64,000 nt of DNA from Halomonas elongata (lineage in GTDB: Bacteria; Pseudomonadota; Gammaproteobacteria; Pseudomonadales; Halomonadaceae), in the NCBI RefSeq assembly GCF_029081005.1, contig NZ_JAJQTQ010000005.1, positions 1 to 64,000 on the forward strand, read 5' to 3'. This document shows, piece after piece, positions 63,088 through 64,000 of this stretch; the first letter of the stretch is position 1; every line of letters starts with the position of its first letter. Under the pieces are notes generated by a model. The model had not been told where the DNA came from, did not search any database, and worked only from the letters and a program-made list of their open reading frames with translations. The translations under genes and the position numbers were made by a program.

Positions 63088-63100
63088 ATTGTTTATACAA
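63088..63100. promoter_or_regulatory. Operator-like motif ATTGTTTATACAA upstream of the CoA-transferase unit
   Basis: ATTGTTTATACAA lies 41-53 bases upstream of the leftward CoA-transferase start, in the most AT-rich stretch of the region. Outer TTGT and ACAA mirror the motif at 52287-52302, with four bases fewer between. Candidate operator or promoter. Confidence 0.4.
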
Positions 63101-63146
63101 CAAACAAATTAAGCGAAAACTTGGCACGTCCCTCCATACGGCGCGA

Positions 63147-64000
63147 TCAGCCGCCGGTCAGTACCAATACGATCTGGGGATAGAAGATCACCAGGGCGAC
63201 CACCAGGATATCGGCGACCAGGAAGGTCGCGACGCCCTTGAAGATGTCGATCAGGGAAGCGTACTGCCCCGCGACACCCTTGATGACAAAGATGTTCATG
63301 CCCACCGGAGGGGTGATCATGCCGATTTCTAGCAGCTTGACCAGCAATACCCCGAACCAGATCAGACTGACGTCATAAAGCTCGAACACTGGCAACAGCA
63401 CCGGCAGAGTCACCAGCATGGCGCCGAAGGGCTCCATGAACAGTCCCAGGAACAAGTAGATGCAGACGATCACCAGCATCAGTTCCAGAAAGGAAGGATC
63501 CCAGCCGGTCACCAACCCCGTCACCTGACCTGCCAGCCCGCTCAGACTGAGAAACAGGGTAAACATGCTGGCCCCGACGCCGATGATCAGCAGCGACGAG
63601 GTCGTCGATAACGTCTCGAGCAGTGCCGCCTTCATCGACTGACGATTCAAGCGCCCGAGCATCAAGGCGACCAGGATGGCGCCAGCGGCGCCGACCGCCC
63701 CTGCCTCGGTAGCGGTGAAGATGCCCGAGAAAAGTCCACCGAACACCAGAACCCCCAGCACCAGCACCGGCCAGATATCGACCAGAGCCTCGCGGGCCCC
63801 CACCTCCCGGGCACCGATGGCCTCGCGCGGCACGATATCGGGACGCAACCAGCTGACCACCAGGATCACCAGGCTGTAGCTCAGCGCCGTCAGCAGGCCG
63901 ATGGTGATCCCCCCCAGGAAGACCTGGGTAATGGAAACCTGGGCGAAGACTCCATAGACGATCATCAGGATACTGGGAGGAATCAGCGCGCCGATGGTGC
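63147..64000 (-). CDS. TRAP transporter large permease (DctM), partial at the window edge
   Basis: C-terminal ~284 residues of a DctM permease; the frame is open to the last base of the window and the N-terminus lies outside. The end of the window still reads IGALIPPSILMIVYGVF, a DctM hallmark, followed by FTATEAGAVGAAGAILVALM near the middle and the C-terminal MITPPVGMNIFVIKGVAGQ. About seven hydrophobic segments are visible. Distinct from the DctM at 45129-46418. Its DctQ and DctP genes are expected to the right. Uptake of the substrate of the CoA-transferase/thiolase unit is inferred. Confidence 0.9.
   Translation of the reverse strand, partial: TIGALIPPSILMIVYGVFAQVSITQVFLGGITIGLLTALSYSLVILVVSWLRPDIVPREAIGAREVGAREALVDIWPVLVLGVLVFGGLFSGIFTATEAGAVGAAGAILVALMLGRLNRQSMKAALLETLSTTSSLLIIGVGASMFTLFLSLSGLAGQVTGLVTGWDPSFLELMLVIVCIYLFLGLFMEPFGAMLVTLPVLLPVFELYDVSLIWFGVLLVKLLEIGMITPPVGMNIFVIKGVAGQYASLIDIFKGVATFLVADILVVALVIFYPQIVLVLTGG

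Overview
The window looks like a chromosomal segment of a Halomonas-like gammaproteobacterium (Halomonadaceae). The reasons are high GC with strongly GC-ending codons, acidic proteins, several TRAP transporters, a Gram-negative porin and lipoprotein, and a dense set of genes for degrading aromatic acids and amines. The assignment is an inference from gene content; no rRNA or tRNA gene was seen. No insertion sequence, prophage or CRISPR array was recognised.

Layout. (1) 1-5.5 kb: a 7-bp tandem repeat, then a leftward set (retropepsin-like protease, FAN1-type VRR-NUC nuclease, XPD-like helicase with an N-terminal nuclease domain), a flavin reductase and a small membrane ORF. (2) 5.6-15.6 kb: an MFS transporter, an S15-type hydrolase paired with an ATP-grasp ligase, a small coiled-coil protein with an overlapping mini-ORF, TelA with a membrane partner, a LuxR-type regulator and a DUF2182/DUF1326 pair. 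(3) 15.8-22.8 kb: two divergent units (aldehyde dehydrogenase and M20 carbamoylase; class III aminotransferase, NhaC-type antiporter and agmatine deiminase) that can be read as an agmatine/putrescine route to GABA. (4) 23-30 kb: a luciferase-like oxidoreductase, a FAD aromatic monooxygenase with a divergent LysR regulator, and two tandem BenE-type benzoate transporters.

(5) 30-37.4 kb: catB-catC-catA-benA-benB-benC-benD in one leftward unit (benzoate to catechol to muconolactone), with a divergent CatR/BenM regulator and an ATAC-N7-GTAT operator over its ribosome binding site. (6) 37.4-42.4 kb: a K+ channel-like protein, an M48 lipoprotein protease, then a LigC-like dehydrogenase and pobA, divergent from an AraC-type PobR candidate. 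(7) 42.5-52.2 kb: a vanillin/vanillate region: exported metallo-beta-lactamase-fold hydrolase, vanillin-type dehydrogenase, TRAP transporter dctMQP, vanR with two TTGGATCCAA operators, vanA, vanB and a second, orphan TRAP binding protein. (8) 52.4-64 kb: a beta-oxidation module in two convergent units (crotonase, SDR, acyl-CoA dehydrogenase, EtfB, EtfA; and TRAP permease, CoA transferase, unusual thiolase, porin, SDR). At the point where they meet, the 3' end of etfA and its hairpin are tandemly repeated with a 101-bp period.

Together, regions 4-8 form an aromatic catabolic supercluster. Benzoate goes through catechol; vanillin, vanillate and 4-hydroxybenzoate go to protocatechuate; LigC implies a 4,5-cleavage route for protocatechuate; uptake relies on BenE and TRAP systems. 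Genes for the later steps (catD, pcaIJF, ring-cleaving protocatechuate dioxygenase) are not in the window. The most unusual structures are the etfA-tail repeat, the two binding proteins around a single TRAP permease pair, and three sets of operator-like motifs.
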